A DNA stretch of 64,000 nt from Aspidiotus rigidus. Its lineage: Eukaryota; Arthropoda; Insecta; Hemiptera; Diaspididae. The position numbers and the translations under genes are program-made. Positions 42,642 to 54,329 of this stretch are shown in pieces. The stretch lies in NCBI GenBank assembly GCA_035079385.1, contig JAVHKY010000044.1, positions 62,001 through 126,000 on the forward strand, read 5' to 3'. Positions within the stretch are counted from its first letter, which is position 1. Each line of letters starts with the position of its first letter. Under the pieces are notes generated by a model. It did no database searches, was not told the DNA's origin, and saw only the letters and a list, made by a program, of their open reading frames with translations.

Positions 42642-42653
42642 CGAGGGGGGGGG
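42642..42653. repeat. Poly-G tract
   Basis: About 11 consecutive G. It separates two loosely repeated ~110-bp units (GACTAATATAG / GGTG(C/T)ACTGTA(A/C)G) at 42600 and 42712. Confidence 0.8.
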
Positions 42654-42901
42654 GGGCGCTCACTCGTTCCTGGTATACTGCATTTCAAGCTACCCTGCTG
42701 TCCCCATTCTTGGATTAATATAGAAATGGTGTACTGTACGTTAGATTATCTAGTTCACGTGAGGCAAATGAGCGAATATCAACACAGGACCACTATTAGT
42801 TTTCGTGGAACCAGGCCTACAGCAGTATAAAAGCCTGTACTTGACCACTTATAGATTAGAAGGATGAGGGGAAGTGGATTGAACGAGCCAGTTTCAGAAC
42901 G

Positions 42902-43948
42902 AGGCTCATCATTTATTTATAATTTTAATTAGTATATTGAAAAACTTTTTATTTTGTAAATCATCATTATACTTATTTATTTTATTATTACCTATATAAA
43001 ATTAAAATATAGATTTTTTTTTTAATCTCCAAAATTAATATTTAATTTAAACTTTAATATTTAAAATTTAATAAAAAATTATTAATATGAATGTACAATT
43101 CATAATTATTTTATTTAATTTAATAAATTGTAAAAAAATTATAATTCAAATGAAATCAATGAAATGTCAGTACCAACAGAAAAATATTATTTTAATAAAT
43201 GAAAATTGTTGAAGAAAATTAATTTTTTTATTAATATGATTTATTATTAAGTAATGTCTCTATAATTATATGAGTTACATGAAATAATGTTATTAAATAA
43301 AGTTGAGAAATAAATTGAGTTTGTTAAATTGGAGTTTAAAAACTCATCTTCAAAATATTGAATTATAATAAAATGAATTTTTAAAATAATAGTTATTAAA
43401 TAAATTTATTATTGAATACATTAATTTTATTTCTTTTAATAAAAATTATAAATGTAATACTTGAAGATAATAAATTAATAATTAAATTTATAAATGATTT
43501 GAAAAAATTTAATTTAAATATAGTTGAATAAAATTTTTTATTAAAAAATAAATTGATGTATTTATTTCAGTTTGATGTACAGAAAAAAGCAGAAAAGAAT
43601 ATTTATTTCAGTTATAATAAAATATTAAAATTGATATTTTTATTGATAATCAATTTATTTAAAAAATTTTCTAATCACATATAAATAAATTTTAGTATAT
43701 TTGAATTATAATTTCATTCAATTAAAATGATAATAACTACATCAATTAGATTATAATAATTAAATTTAAAATTAAAATCAAACACCATTATTATAATAAA
43801 ATTTATGAAGTTAATAATTAGTATAAAAGGTCATGGTAATTTACTAATACTTAAAATTATATTATTAAATTTAATAAGTTTATTAATTTATTTGTTTAGT
43901 ACTATATTTCAATATAATTATACATATATAAAATTAAATTTATAAGAC
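42902..43948. repeat. Very AT-rich block, ~1.05 kb
   Basis: Almost only A and T, dense in TTTAATAAA and AATTAAAT words, with no open frame of note. It starts and stops abruptly against normal-composition DNA. A segment around 43560-43700 (GTACAGAAAAAAGCAG) resembles the reverse complement of 56295-56380 in the second AT-rich block. Confidence 0.8.
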
Positions 43949-43949
43949 T

Positions 43950-44130
43950 GGTTGATGGTTGATGAAGTATTAGTTGGAGAGGGATTCGAGGTCACAGCTG
44001 ATGACGTCATAGTTTATCATGAATGAAGAGAAGGTATACAGTAAACAGGATTATTTGGGCCTAGACCTAGTATAAAGCTAATATAATGGAGGCTTAGATC
44101 TAGTATAAAAAGGGGGAACTCACAAATCCC
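43950..44130. repeat. Fragment of the dispersed CCTAGACCTAGTATAA module
   Basis: A GATGACGTCATAG motif (about 43999) and GGCCTAGACCTAGTATAAAG (about 44059) repeat pieces found at 6085-6145, 23270-23340 and 37415-37480. Confidence 0.6.
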
Positions 44131-44189
44131 GAGCTTATCTGCACGCAAGCGTAGGCAAATTTTGGAATTGGGGCAGGGGACAGGAGAAG

Positions 44190-46235
44190 TCAGAGCAAAG
44201 ACATGAAACAAGTAAAGCAGGAAGTTGGCCTCTTACATCACACGAACCACAGAACCAATGGCTTTCAAACCTTCAGGACTCACTTGTGGCACTTCCAAGC
44301 CATAAATTACAGTAAAACGAACGTATTTGCGAGCTTTCAACTACATGCACAAGCACAGGAACCCCCAGCTGTTTTCCTTATTCAACCAACATTTTATGTT
44401 TTCAGAGGTCGAGAGTGTCAGCGTCGCAGCGGCTGGTTTATTACATTTACTTTTTAGGCAAACTAATTGGAAAAGTGACCCTTGGCTGGATACCGGCCGT
44501 TCCAGTCATTTTGGGTTGATTTATTGCCCAAAAAAATTGTGCCGCCCTGTTCCGCAATACCCCTATCTCTCGCATAAACGATTTTTTTTTCAGCGCACAC
44601 CAAATTTTCATTACTGCACGCCCTCTCGTTTCACATCCAATGTCAAGTTACTTCAAATCGACGAACTTTATTTCGGTCTGGAATAGTCTCAACAGTCATC
44701 GTGTTGTTATTGCGTTTCCTGATCTATCATATACCATGCAATCAGAATAAGCGTCCGTCTTCTTACGCACTTGATACCTATTCCCTCCTTGGGCACCACT
44801 ATCCCGAGTTTCTCTGTATAGGCTCAGAAATTCTCACGAGATCACTCTTAAATCCAAGTTATTTCTTTTCACCTTGCAATCACATGAACGTTGGAAATTT
44901 TCATTCAGAAGTCCACCGGTCTTCAGAGATTACACATAGCTCGTAGAGGAGAGAAAAATCATACCTAAATCGCAACTTACAAGCGTAGAAAACCACCTCC
45001 TCGCAAACGAGCGAGTAATCTTCCTACATATCTCATAATGCGCAGATTCGAATACTTATCGGTGTGCATTCCAACATTTTCACCGAATTTAGATACGAAA
45101 AAATTAATGCGTTATCATGTTTTCGAATTCTCATTTCCGCGATACGATCGAAAAATAATGCCTACGAGGGGACCACACCTATATCTGATTCGTAACCCGT
45201 AAATAATTTTGTCATCGCCAGCTCGAGCGTGTGGTATATTTGGAATACTTCAAGATCGAAACGATACCCGAGATGACCGTTTCCGCTTTTGATGAAACAA
45301 TGCTAGGGGTTTCAATACTCACGAATTTATATCGACAAACACCGCAGGAATCTAGAATATACCTAAATACTTTGTATATACAATTGAAGAAGAGAGTGTC
45401 TTCGACCGCCGAGAGACAGATTGATCAGGCGAGGCCTGCGGACTAGAAAACTGCAGGAACACCGCGGGTCCGAGACACAAAGGTCAGCCTATCCATCATC
45501 TTGCGCGAGAGTCGGACAGCGAGCTGAATTTTCCACTTACATCGAGAAACGAATTGCTCGCTCGTTATGTAGTACATACTGTGTACATTTTTATTAATCA
45601 GTCTGTCTCACGAAAGTAGAAAAAGAGACGTGGGCGCTTTACACGCTATGTCAACAATAACGACATCCATTAATAAATTCTTCCAGCCTCTAATGTGGTG
45701 ACTCTGGGCGAACGTGTACCGGCACTAAAGAAATTTTACTGTAACAAATTTGACGATAGTCGAAATGCACGAGGTGGTCTGACAAAATCGAACGCGTGTC
45801 CAAACCAAAATCACGAAAAATGAATTGATCTAAATACTTCTATTGGTGAACGCGGTTTTGAGAATGAAGAGATTTAATCGCCGTCATGCGTTACAGATAT
45901 GAGATATTTGAAACCGAATACGTATTTAATCGAAACACGTCGTGTCCGTCAACACGTGTGAAGTCCTGTGTCAAATCAAAATATTTTACATACGTTCATC
46001 AGAAACATACGTAAGTCACCGTTCATCTGATTGCTCGACGTCATGATTACCTAATTTGCGCCTGGGGTGCTTCACTTGTGGAAGTGGAATGTGTATGATT
46101 AACATACTCGTAACTTTGAAACTAAAAATTTCTCAAGATATAAGCTAGAAAGTAAACGGAGCGACTCAAGATACTTTCATTCTAACTTCTGACTATACTT
46201 ATGAACGGGATCATCTAAAAATTTAAAATCTTCGT
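44190..46235. other. No recognisable gene
   Basis: A 119-codon plus frame at 44327-44686 and an 84-codon frame at 44203-44457 overlap each other and lack motifs. The rest is unique-looking. Confidence 0.4.
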
Positions 46236-46239
46236 CAAG

Positions 46240-46905
46240 TCTCACGGAATCGCGCTATCGGGGTTGGCCTACGAGCAGGGGTACTCTGTTTTGACACTTC
46301 AATAAGTACAGTCTCGATGTCAGCTGTGGTTTTCAGCTTGATGCGGAGATCGATTTTCTCATCGACAATCGCTCGGAACTGGTCCCAGTCGATGTTTTTC
46401 GTGGTGAGTTGGGGTCTGGAAGCCTTGGTTCAGCATGAGTAGACGCGGCGAGTGGTCAGAGGAAAGTTCATCGTGATTGCGAAGTTCTATGTAACCACTG
46501 GAGATTGCCCTGGTTATAAAGAAGTCAATGCAGTCCGGCTTCTTTTCAGGGTCAGTGGGCCAGTACGTCGGTTCACCATTAGAGTAACATTAAAAGTTGC
46601 CCGCGTTCATGACATCATAGAGGTGCCTTCCTTTTGTGGTGCTGAGTCTTGAGCCTCATAGCGAGTGTTTCGCATTGAAATCGCCACCAAGCAGCCATCT
46701 ACCATTCAGGGCTTTGAAGAGTTCCATATATTCGGGAGATGAGATTTCATGGCGCGGGGGACAGTAATTGCAGTAACCTGCGCCTCAGAACCATTGTGTA
46801 GACGAACGGTAATCACTGCCGCCTGGATTTTCTGAGTGCAGTACGCCTGGAATTAATGGTGCTGTAGGTTCTTCTTTATATAGACAGCCGAGCCACCGTG
46901 CGCAC
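46240..46905 (-). pseudogene. Jockey APE-type endonuclease domain, inverted fragment
   Basis: The minus strand reads AHGGSAVYIKKNL, QAAVITVRL, LLGGDFNAKH (catalytic region), TYWPTDPEKKPDCIDFFIT and LSSDHSPRLL. The GDFNAKH and SDHSP motifs identify the APE fold used by Jockey elements to nick target DNA. Several in-frame stops and shifts are present, and the first ~70 residues of the domain are missing at the junction. Confidence 0.85.
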
Positions 46906-46910
46906 CCACG

Positions 46911-48083
46911 AGAAGTTCGAGAAATGGTCAAAAAGAGAAGAGCCGCAAGGCGTAAAAGGCGGAAAACTCGCGACCCTGCAGATAAGACGGTATTTACAAA
47001 CAAGTGAACTGATAGCCAAGACCAACAATAAATCCTTCGAAGAATTTGTCTGCACACTGGATACTACCGCTAATTCTAACTACTCTCTCTGGAAAGTTAC
47101 TAAAGCTACTAGAAAACCACCCTCCTAGGGACCATCGCTCAAAGTTGCTTCAAATAGGTACGTCCACAGTGATGCTGAAAAAGCAGCGGCGTTCGCATCC
47201 CATCTCGAAAGTGTGTACCAGCCAAACAACATAGATTCCGATATCCAGCCAGTCATATACAGTGATCCTGGTCCGCCGATAAAACCAGTCTCTCCAACAG
47301 AAATTTGCGAGGTCATTAAAAAGGCGAAGTCATGCAAAGCACCTGACCTTGACCTCATCACCTCCAATATCCTCGCTTAGTGCCCGAAAAAAACGTATTA
47401 ACAATGCATCACTTCGACTCTACTACTTCCCGAGCCTATGGAAAAGAGCCAAGGTCATATTAATTCCAAAGCAAGGCAAACCAGCGAAAGATCCTGCCTC
47501 CCACCGCTCAATATCGCTACTCAGCACACTCTGAAAAGGCTTTGAGAAACTTATCTTTTCTTGTCTCTTCAAAATAGTGGATAATCTTGACATAGTCCCC
47601 TCGCACCAATTTGGTTTTCGTGCCAAACATAGTACAATCGAGCAAGTGGACCGTGTGACCACGAAAATACGTAATGCCCTAGAAGCGAAAGAATTCTGCC
47701 CGGCAATCTACCTTGGTGTTCAACAGGCGTTTGACCGTGTTTGGATCTCAGGCCTACTGCACAAAATAGGCGAATGCCTTCCAACATCATACACCAAGTT
47801 GCTACAGTCATACCTCACTCAAAGGGAATTTGAGGTTCACTATAAGGAGGCAGTCCCTACTGTCAAGCCCATCCTGGCTGCAGTTCCGCAGGGCAGTGCC
47901 CTAGGACCTCTCCTCTACGTGCTGTTCACTGCCGACATTTCAACCACGGGTAAAACAGAGCTGGCCACGTTCACTGACGACACGGCCATCTTGATTTCCC
48001 ATCCTCAACATGAGGTAGCGGTAGCAAACCTACAGGAAGCAGTTACGGTGAGCCTAGTGGGCTGTCGGCGTTGTTCAAGCTGA
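46911..48083 (+). pseudogene. Jockey reverse transcriptase fragment
   Basis: In order: NNKSFEEFVCTLD, NYSLWKVTKATRKPP, KKAKSCKAPDLDLIT, WKRAKVILIPKQGKPAKDPASHRSISLL, QFGFRAKHSTIEQV, AIYLGVQQAFDRVW (motif A), VPQGSALGPLLYVLFTADI (motif B) and FTDDTAIL (motif C). The first motif A Asp is replaced by Gly (YLGV for FLDV), the frame shifts near 47100-47150 and 47390, and a stop sits after SLLSTL. The C-terminal third is replaced by another element at ~48085. Confidence 0.88.
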
Positions 48084-48084
48084 A

Positions 48085-48640
48085 CTAGATTCCGATGTAT
48101 CGACAAGCTTTCTTCTGGGTCTTCCTCTATATTTCAATCAATCTCGTTTCCTCCATTCTTTCGACGCGCGATCTCCATTTCTTCTTACATACTTTTACCT
48201 TGTGGATTGTTGGTGTTACTCTCAAGGATTTTGTAATTTCTCCTTTTATTGTCAAGTAAAGTGACACCCGCAGTTTTCCTCATGAATCGCATTCCCGCAG
48301 CAGTTGTTCGTCTTTTTTAAGGCCCATACTTTACATCCGTAAGTTAGAACAGGTATACGCGTGTTTGCGTTTCCTTTCTGACCTTATTTGTTGGCAATGT
48401 CTATTTACATCCTTATGAACTTTTGCAACTTGTTGGCTACGTCGACCTGTCCATATTGTATGATATATTCACTCCGAGGTATTTCAATGTATTGACCTGT
48501 TCAATCATCTTATTTTTGATGACTACTTTCTTCCTTATGGGGTCTCTTCCCTAGAAAGCTAACACCTTTGTCTTGCTTGAGGATATCTTCACGTTACATT
48601 CATCAGCAGTTTTCTCGATGTACTCAAGAATGACATACTG
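48085..48640 (-). pseudogene. Second LINE remnant (RT C-terminal region), minus strand
   Basis: Read on the minus strand: VILEYIEKTADECNVKISSSKTKVLAF, KVVIKNKMIEQVNTLKYLGVNISY, then after shifts MRFMRKTAGVTLLDNKRR. This is the region after motif C in a common insect endonuclease-RT family. The clade is not certain (RTE- or CR1-like). Many stops. Confidence 0.7.
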
Positions 48641-49260
48641 CAAGTTCAGAAATTCAATGAAATACGAGTATACTGGGCTAGACACGTAGATGATGGTCAG
48701 GCACTAACCGACACATGGACCAATTCCTTCGGGGAAGGAATGCGAGGAATGAGATCAAATTCACAGTGGAAAAAGGCAATGAGACCATCAACTATTTGGA
48801 TCTCACACTCACCCTGGAAGACAACAGGATAGAATACAAAATCTACGGACACCATCGTCCCGAACGATTCCTGCCACCACCCCAGGCACAAGTTAGGTAC
48901 TCCTATCAAGCAATCTTTTTCCTAAAGAACAGAAATCGAGATAATAAAACAGATCGCAGAAGCCAATGGCGACTCTTGAGGTGCGGTTGAGGGAGTTCAT
49001 GGGAAAATAAAAGCAAAGAAAGGTTAGCACAGCGAGAAAGTACTCTAGACACGAACGAGATGATCAAGGCGTTCAGCGGTCATGATGTGAATGTGGGCAT
49101 CCATAACAACCCAGCCATGGTGAAGCGAATAAGTAATGACCACACGGAGGAAAAGAACAAGGGAAATTCAAGCGATGTGTTCAAGCTCTGGTGAGACTCG
49201 GCGGAAGTTTGGCACAAAACTTCAAGGAAGACGGACGAACCAATCACAGCGCAGAATTGT
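48640..49260 (+). pseudogene. Penelope-like fragment, third family
   Basis: It begins at a decayed ARHVDD box (about 48675), then FLRGRNARNEIKFTVEKGNETINYLDLTLTLEDNRIEYKIYG, a damaged linker, and GHDVNVGIHNNPAMVKRISND. It stops after 'DVFKLW', where GVYKLSC of the GIY-YIG domain would begin. It is the same family as 54525-55500, by the shared EKGNETI-Y-DLTL and NRIEYK wording. Confidence 0.8.
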
Positions 49261-51030
49261 TGTAGCTCATCTGATCACAATGTCAGACTAAAAAAACTAA
49301 TGTTTAAGGCTTGCTTCCTCCGTAGCGACACTACTGATGATGGGATAGCACCCGAAAATACTTTTGTATCTTTTGAATTTTCAGTGCTTTACTTACACTT
49401 TTTCACACTGAATACGAGTTCCAAAAAAAATTGTTCTAGTTTTTCGGATGTCGTCAGCTCCTGCTTGTCTACAAGAATTGGACCAAAAAATGCGAAACAA
49501 CTTTTTGACCCTTCAAAATTTGTGCACAGGTTTTTTAGAAAAGACTGTAAGAGTTCCTAAATTGGACTGGGTTGGATTTCCGGACAGACGCAAAACTTGC
49601 ATTACCCGCACTCATCGGTGAATCTCTTTCTTTATTGATACAATTTGTGAATTGGTTTTTAGCGAAGGTTTCCGAGCAAATGAGCTGAGATCATTTCTAA
49701 AATCGAGATATGGTAATTATCAATGTCTTGCCACTTGGACGTGCAACCCTCGTTTTCTACAGACTGATAGAAATGAATCGAACGCGCTAAGTACGTGCCT
49801 AAATTGAAAAATACTCGAAGAAAACATTATCAGTCAACATATAATTATTAGTACCAATAATTAAGCTTCACGCAGACGATATTCCAGCTGAATCGGCGTC
49901 TGGTGAATCAGTGTGAAGTTCGACTACCTCTAGTATCAATATTTTTTCATCATACGGGTTCGTTGAATACGAAAACTGACTAACACGCCAATTACAGGAA
50001 ACGAAGTTCACAAGAATGGACAATATAACGGGGAGATAAAGACTCACGAGTACATATACAGAAACAACAAGTTAAGGAATATAAAAATAAACCTATGACA
50101 AAACTTCTCCGACAAACGCCTCATTCGTATTCGTGATACACACATTTTGATCAAACATCGCAGTATATTTCGTCTTTCCTTTTTCAAATCTTGTTTCGAG
50201 AAGAGAGACAGAGAAAAAAAAAAAAATCGTTCCGAAAATTTCAAATCTAAAATTTGGACGACATGACAGCGTGTGGCAACATTATTCGTCATTAATGATA
50301 TTCATACTAGACTAATACGACTCGTTTGATGGAGATCATTTGTGTTCGATGTTCGTAAAATAATCTTAAAATGGTATAGCGCGCGATTATTACACGACTA
50401 CCGAGGATTATTTAGGAACATTCGTATGCACGCTCCATGGGCGACTTTTTAGTCGTGTATAGATGATTAGTTGGTCATTCATCGACCAGACATAAGAGTG
50501 ACAATCTTCTGAGAAAGAACCGAAATCGTCCATTATTCCTCCGCAAAATTACATTCGATATTAGTTTACTTTTATGATGTCAGTTACATCACCGCAAAGA
50601 CACTGATCTAACAAATATTCTGACTGACGGTAGGATGTATTTTCATAGAGGTGGGAGTAGCCACTTTTTGCACTCTTGGCAAAAGTTTCTTTAATTTTCC
50701 TTCCTTTTCCAATAGAGCGAAGAAACTTTAACAACCTCCGTGACCCTGGAAAACTACCCACTACATCAAACCTAGGTGTAATGGTCTGGAAGGGTTTGAG
50801 GGTTTCTTGATTTTTGTATATTTGTGAGTCCGGAAACTTCATAATAATATTTCTTTAGTATCTTCCTACTGTGAAGAAAGCTAGTGTTATCTTCACCAAT
50901 TATTAACAGTTGCAGATTCTCGTATATTCTGTAAAGTGGTAGTGTAAAGTGCAGTACTTATTTCCGTGAAGTAAAGAGATATTGGTTTGGGTTTGTTCGA
51001 GAAATGATGTGAGTGGGTACAAATTTCTGT
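49261..51030. other. No recognisable gene
   Basis: Frames at 49300-49560 (plus) and 50561-50842 (minus) have no known motif and are not accepted as genes. Confidence 0.4.
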
Positions 51031-51034
51031 ATGT

Positions 51035-51105
51035 CGTTTTCAGTGGGATTTGAATCAACGACTTCGGCGTGCAAGGCAATTGCGTGAACTATTCCTCGAG
51101 CAGAA
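51035..51105 (-). tRNA. tRNA-like pseudogene or SINE head, TGC anticodon position
   Basis: On the minus strand: AGTTCACGCAATTGCCTTGCACGCC carries an A-box remnant and an anticodon-arm-like CTTGCAC loop. GTTGATTCAAATCCCACT is a B-box/T-arm-like stretch with two changes from GGTTCGAATCC. The acceptor stem does not close, so it is not a working tRNA. Confidence 0.35.
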
Positions 51106-51239
51106 TGACGAACATCGATGGACAGTGATTGACGTAGTCTGGCTTTTAGGCTAGCACCGCATATTTAGAGAATCTCCAATGTCCTCAAGTTTGAAAAGTT
51201 TCGACCAAAAGTCGCTTATCGTCGATTTGGTTTTGCTTA

Positions 51240-52010
51240 TCTTTGGTTTGCTGACCTGCTTTCCCGCCGGGATTGATTACCGCGGCCTTCCACCAGGTTG
51301 CTCAGCGTGACAGGGGCACCACGTGTAGGCGAATGCGGGGTAGAAGAGGAGAGGCTCTGTGATCTCTGGTGATCATATTTTCGCATCACTCTTCATGAGG
51401 TTGCACCGGATAAGGATGAGGATAGGTCACCTATCCTGAGGAGTGGCAGTGGAAGACTCAAGTAGTCACAGTACGGTGGCACCCGCAGCCCAAAAATGGG
51501 TTACTGCCCACGCTGCCCAGGCTCTTTATCAGCTCAGTCGTCGCAGTTACTGTGCCATTGGACCAGCTATAGATCAGTCGCGGCAGCAGGCGAGGAACTT
51601 GGCGCAAGCCTCCCTGATGCATCACCATCTCGCGCAGTCACCTTCATCGTCATTGGTCTTCAGTTCTCGTAAATATACATCATGGACACGATAGTTGTAG
51701 AAACCGATTCCGGAGGTAAAATACACGGCCGCTTGAATCTCCGGGGCTGTAATACTCTATCTGGACGTGATCCCTTCAATGGAAGGGTGATAAGAATCGC
51801 TGCCTGGAATGTTCGCACATTATAACAGGCCGCAAAGGTCATTGTCGCTCGATACACCTGCGACGAATGTGGAAAAGTCGTGCTATCAAAAATCGGGCTC
51901 ATCAGCCACCTCAGAGCACACATGCGAAGATGGAACCCAGACCAATGAAGAAGATAGGATCCTCAGACAATGAGGCCTGACGATCATTATTAGTTTTGCC
52001 TATCAACCCC
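51240..52010 (+). mobile_element. Internally deleted LINE derivative
   Basis: A ~450-bp GC-richer leader precedes RVIRIAAWNVRTL (about 51786-51824), the first strand of an APE endonuclease. Within 20 codons this jumps to a C-terminal CCHH finger and its stop, so nearly the whole endonuclease and RT are missing. The sequence after the stop (GATCATTATTAG at about 51980) resembles a LINE tail. It looks like a non-autonomous 5'+3' remnant. Confidence 0.65.
51786..51947 (+). pseudogene. Endonuclease start fused to a C2H2 zinc finger
   Basis: RIAAWNVRTL is followed by one stop (TAA in CATTATAACAGG) and then, with the frame kept, VIVARYTCDECGKVV and LSKIGLISHLRAH. The finger fits C-x2-C-x12-H-x3-H. 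Fingers of this GLISH type are found at the C-terminus of some insect LINE ORF2 proteins. It ends RRWNPDQ-stop at 51947. Confidence 0.65.
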
Positions 52011-53785
52011 GGGTCCAATTTTCACAGCTGGGTCAACAACCACATTACTCAAAGCATCAGCATTATTGATAGGAGGTAACCCGAACTTTTAACCCTTCTC
52101 CAAGAGGTTCAACTCATCGCTATTAAATTTGACCTGACTGCGATTTATAATACGCGTCTGGAACTTTTGAACAATACTGACGGCAGTTCTCACTTCCTGG
52201 ACAGCGGAGGCATTCAAATTTTGAAGGGAACCAATTTTCTTATTTTTCTAAGTACGACATTTGACATTAACAGCTTGAATGGATAGATCCAACTCATCCG
52301 GATAGAGTAAACTAGAAAGCCTAGAATGGACCAGTAAGTTCAACCTTGTTGTAACATTCAACTTTCCGTATCACCTCCGTAACTCAGTACGGATCCATTT
52401 TTCCGTGAGGAATTTCTCCAATTTTTTGATGGTAACATCGCAATCGGAGAACTGTCGTAACTAAATGACTTGGATTTTAGATGCGGCAGAAAAACCAAAT
52501 ATGAGATAAAAACAACAACCGTTGGTTTCGAAACTTCACGAACAGAAATTGTAAATACGCTGTACCAGCATCAATTCTACAAATCTTCATCTTGTAAAAT
52601 AAAATAATAATTTAAAAAAACGACCTATTTCAACAATACATAAGTGTAGCCGCTATTTCAAACAAGATGTAAATTTTCAGCCGATTGTCAAATTGACGGT
52701 CGATATCGTTCATAAGGGTTTCGCTAGTTCCCTCGATTGGTTTATTTAAACTCGGAGTCCTTTGATTTGTACCTCGCCCCGATGACCATAAAAGCTCTAG
52801 CTACCCAACAATATGTTTCTTTAGTTACGAGCAGCTCATTTCCCCAATCGTTTAAAGCTTGCAATCACGACTAGATAAATTTCAATGCCCTGAAATATCT
52901 CAATTCCGGGAAGTAGTACATAAACGTTCCAAGTTTATTTCTCTTCTACCGAAATGGTATCCAATTTTTATATCCAATAGTAATATCCATCAATTAGTCT
53001 AATTTTGTTTAAAACTTGTTTTGGAACGGAATCACCCGAGTAGCGATGATCATCTCTTATACTTGTATTTAATAGATACAATTCGAAATAGCGAGGTTTT
53101 GAAAATTCTACGCGTGCGTCCTTCGAACGAAGGACTCGGCTAATGCTACTCAAGAGCAGAATTCAGCTCCGTCATCGTAATCACGTTTCAACAGGTTGGA
53201 ATACCGATGGATAGCCTGGCACGGCGTTTTCCACGAATATATTATTATTAGCTATGTATAGTGAGGTATTACAAAAACCTCGTCTCCCGTGTTTCTTCTT
53301 CGAGGAACGACATTATAAGCTAATCACAATTTACATTAACAATATTCTGTCGCTGTTTTTCATTATCTGATTAGAATATATAAAAAGATGAAGAAGGCTA
53401 GAAAGAGAGCGAGAGAGAAAAATAGATACTCACGTTATGCAGATAAATCAGAAATTACGCTATCATTTAAATGACGAGAATGAAGAGAGAGAGAAAGAAA
53501 TCCAACCATATAAATACATACGATACTACTGCAGAAAAATAAAGTATCCAAATACAGTACAACTTTGCACATTTGTACGTAATAAATGGTGAGCGAGCTT
53601 TGAAAGATCATGTTTTTTTTTCCTTGTAATATTCTTTGCCGGCGTGTGGAACACGCATTTCTTAACTAGAAGTCTCTTTCAATGTAGGACAAGTTACTAA
53701 ATCTTTTTAATTTTAATATTAATAAACTACATCGTATAGACGTTGCTGCGAACTTTTTTTTTCCAACTCTTATGAGAACACACGC
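52011..53785. other. No recognisable gene
   Basis: Unique-looking, AT-rich in places. 53390-53520 is rich in GA-repeats (AGAGAGAGA). No coding signal. Confidence 0.4.
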
Positions 53786-53913
53786 GCGTGCGCCCTTTCA
53801 TAAACACGCTTTTAACTAGCCTCAGACGCTTTCTACGTATACAGTTCATACATCATGCGCGAAAATCTCGTTCTTTTAATATTTTCGATAGTATTTATAA
53901 GATAGGTACCGGT

Positions 53914-54273
53914 ATGCAACGAAGAAATGAAAATCAAGTTGTCTCGTGTACCGATGCGAGAGTAGACTTAGACGAATTGATGATGCCCAACCAAAGTACT
54001 CTCGATTTCGATTGTGGCGTTGAGCTAGCAGCCAACTTTCTACATAATACTCGTAATATACAAATTGAATACTTGTTAGCCCCTGCAGTCAGTGTTTGCA
54101 TGTGGGCCAGTCGCAGTGCAGACATACCCCAAAAACGGTTGTTGACGCAGTTTCTTCTTCATTGTAGTCTAGGCACTACTGTAAGAAAAATTGTCAAAGA
54201 CTGCTCTCAAATGAACCAACTTATCACCAGCTCGATAAGAACGATTCCCTCTATAACCAATCAACTTTCATAG
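53914..54273 (+). CDS. Unrecognised ~119-codon frame
   Basis: From MQRRNENQVV (53914) the frame runs to TNQLS-stop; an open extension upstream reaches 53788. Codon use looks like real coding sequence, and the residues (ELAANFLHNTRNIQIEYLLAP, RLLTQFLLHCSLGTTVRKIV) suggest a helical protein. No family comes to mind. It lies just before a Penelope fragment but does not read like one. It could be an exon of a host gene or an old element part. Confidence 0.35.
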   Translation: MQRRNENQVVSCTDARVDLDELMMPNQSTLDFDCGVELAANFLHNTRNIQIEYLLAPAVSVCMWASRSADIPQKRLLTQFLLHCSLGTTVRKIVKDCSQMNQLITSSIRTIPSITNQLS

Positions 54274-54329
54274 AAAGATTTTGATTGAAAAGGTTTTTCA
54301 AGTACAATTCTACTTTATTAGTTGCTTTT

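Larger units (their letters stand above)
46240..48083. mobile_element. Jockey-clade LINE with inverted 5' part
   Basis: The endonuclease-coding part (46240-46905) is on the minus strand and the RT part (from about 46911) on the plus strand. The endonuclease ends with STPARRP at the far left, and the RT part starts with the KKRRAARRKRRKTRDPADKT linker that normally follows it, so the two were once contiguous. This head-to-head order is what twin priming during LINE insertion produces. Confidence 0.85.

Noticed and set aside
44327..44686. 119-codon plus frame
   Set aside because: Two overlapping plus frames compete with each other, and there is no motif or repeat identity.
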